A stretch of 64,000 bases of DNA, taken from positions 1-64,000 of the forward strand of contig CAVPBZ010000020.1 in assembly GCA_963702235.1 (NCBI GenBank), written 5' to 3'. Within the stretch, counting starts at the first letter, position 1. Each line of letters opens with the position of its first letter. The translations under genes were made by a program, and so were the position numbers. The notes under the pieces are model-generated. The model was not told where the DNA came from, searched no databases, and saw nothing but the letters and a program-made list of their open reading frames with translations. This document shows, in pieces, positions 63,506 to 64,000 of the stretch. The DNA comes from PALSA-505 sp963702235. GTDB taxonomy: Bacteria; Actinomycetota; Actinomycetes; Streptosporangiales; Streptosporangiaceae.

Positions 63506-64000
63506 ATGGTTGCCGACGTCATCGCGGAGCCATACGCTCCGGCGCGCAAGGGCCTGCGATCGGGATCGCTGGGCCTGATCTCGAGCGTGGTCATCGCGGT
63601 CTCCTCGACCGCGCCGGCCTACAGCATGGCCGCCACGCTCGGCCTCATCATCGCGATCGTCGGCGTGCACAGCCCGGGAACGCTGGTCGTCTCGTTCCTG
63701 CCGATGCTGTGCATCGCGTACGCGTTCCGCGAGCTGAACAAGGTAGATCCGGACTGCGGGACGACGTTCACCTGGACGACCCGCGCGTTCGGCCCCCGCA
63801 CGGGCTGGATGGGCGGCTGGGGCATCATCGCCGCGGACATCATCGTCATGGCCAGCCTGTCGCAGATCGCCGGCCGTTACGCCCTGCTGCTGGTTGGCGC
63901 CGACGGGCTGGCCACGCAGACCCTCTGGGTGACCGTGATCGGCGTGGTGTTCATCGGCCTGCTCACCTGGATCTGCTACCGGGGGATCGAGGTCTCCGCC
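63506..64000 (+). CDS. APC-family amino acid/polyamine permease, N-terminal part
   Basis: An open frame from ATG 63506 (MVADVIAEPYAPARKG) runs off the window end without a stop (165 codons seen). It matches APC permeases: LGLISSVVIAVSSTAPAYSM, AATLGLIIAIVG, YAFRELNKVDPDCGTTFTWT with TRAFGPRTGWMGGWGIIAAD, and five membrane segments. Transport substrate is unknown. The upstream neighbour is an aldo/keto reductase remnant on the opposite strand. Confidence 0.85.
   Translation, partial: MVADVIAEPYAPARKGLRSGSLGLISSVVIAVSSTAPAYSMAATLGLIIAIVGVHSPGTLVVSFLPMLCIAYAFRELNKVDPDCGTTFTWTTRAFGPRTGWMGGWGIIAADIIVMASLSQIAGRYALLLVGADGLATQTLWVTVIGVVFIGLLTWICYRGIEVSA

Noticed and set aside
1..64000. CRISPR arrays or tandem spacer-like repeats
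   Set aside because: No regularly spaced repeat was seen; repeats present are IS ends, IS21 internal sites and a 2-copy tandem duplication.

Overview
The window is high-GC DNA from an actinomycete. The evidence is the codon bias, a TIGR03086 (mycothiol-isomerase-like) protein, a NarL/DesK-type two-component system, DUF6351, DUF1684, DUF3870 and Spherulin-4-like secreted proteins, and several actinobacterial IS types. The genus cannot be fixed from the sequence. About a quarter is insertion sequences or their remains, and many of the other genes are broken, so this is an accessory, rearranging region.

Layout. 1-577 is the 5' end of an IS110 element, inverted relative to a full copy at 33908. 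581-1466 is a frameshifted CoA-ester hydratase. 1716-2884 is an intact IS630 element. 4139-22765 is a compact catabolic island with more A/T-rich codon use than the rest. One minus-strand operon (11476 to 4139) encodes a DUF3870 protein, a ThDP enzyme, a DapA-type aldolase, a carboxymuconolactone-decarboxylase-fold protein, an MmgE/PrpD protein, a PEP-mutase/isocitrate-lyase superfamily lyase and a split ThDP decarboxylase (ComD/ComE type). A second minus-strand operon (18896 to 14000) is a complete Liv-type ABC importer. On the plus strand are a tricarballylate-dehydrogenase-like flavoprotein with a single amber codon, a SucC/SucD-type acid-CoA ligase and a double-hotdog dehydratase. Together they look like uptake, oxidation, (de)hydration, cleavage and CoA activation of a di- or tricarboxylic acid; the substrate is unknown.

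23-31 kb is a scrap zone: aspartokinase and DUF4177-like fragments, a decayed ISAs1 with a clear 10-bp target duplication, IS21 copy 1, a twice-frameshifted integrase beside a displaced tRNA-Thr 3' half, and a dead IS256-type transposase. 31-39 kb carries genes for secreted proteins (propeller-like repeats, glycine-rich, Spherulin-4-like, DUF6351), several frameshifted, with the full IS110 and a GrpB gene among them. 40-43 kb has an intact IS256, a broken second IS110 and a displaced tRNA-Tyr 3' half.

43-54 kb is more ordinary chromosome: a DHFR-type reductase, an alternative-oxidase-like diiron protein, a glycosyltransferase/glycoside-hydrolase pair, two ABC exporter pairs around a cupin in an overlapping five-gene chain, a divergent histidine kinase/regulator pair (both frameshifted) and a TIGR03086 protein. 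54-58 kb holds IS21 copy 2 (nearly identical to copy 1) and an intact IS3-type element. 58-63 kb has DUF1684, esterase, isochorismatase-like, SnoaL-like, MFS and aldo/keto-reductase genes, most of them broken, with a shared palindromic operator-like motif. An APC-family permease runs off the right edge.

A general caution: single-base frameshifts are frequent outside 4-22 kb and nearly absent inside it. They may be real decay, or base errors in GC-rich sequence.
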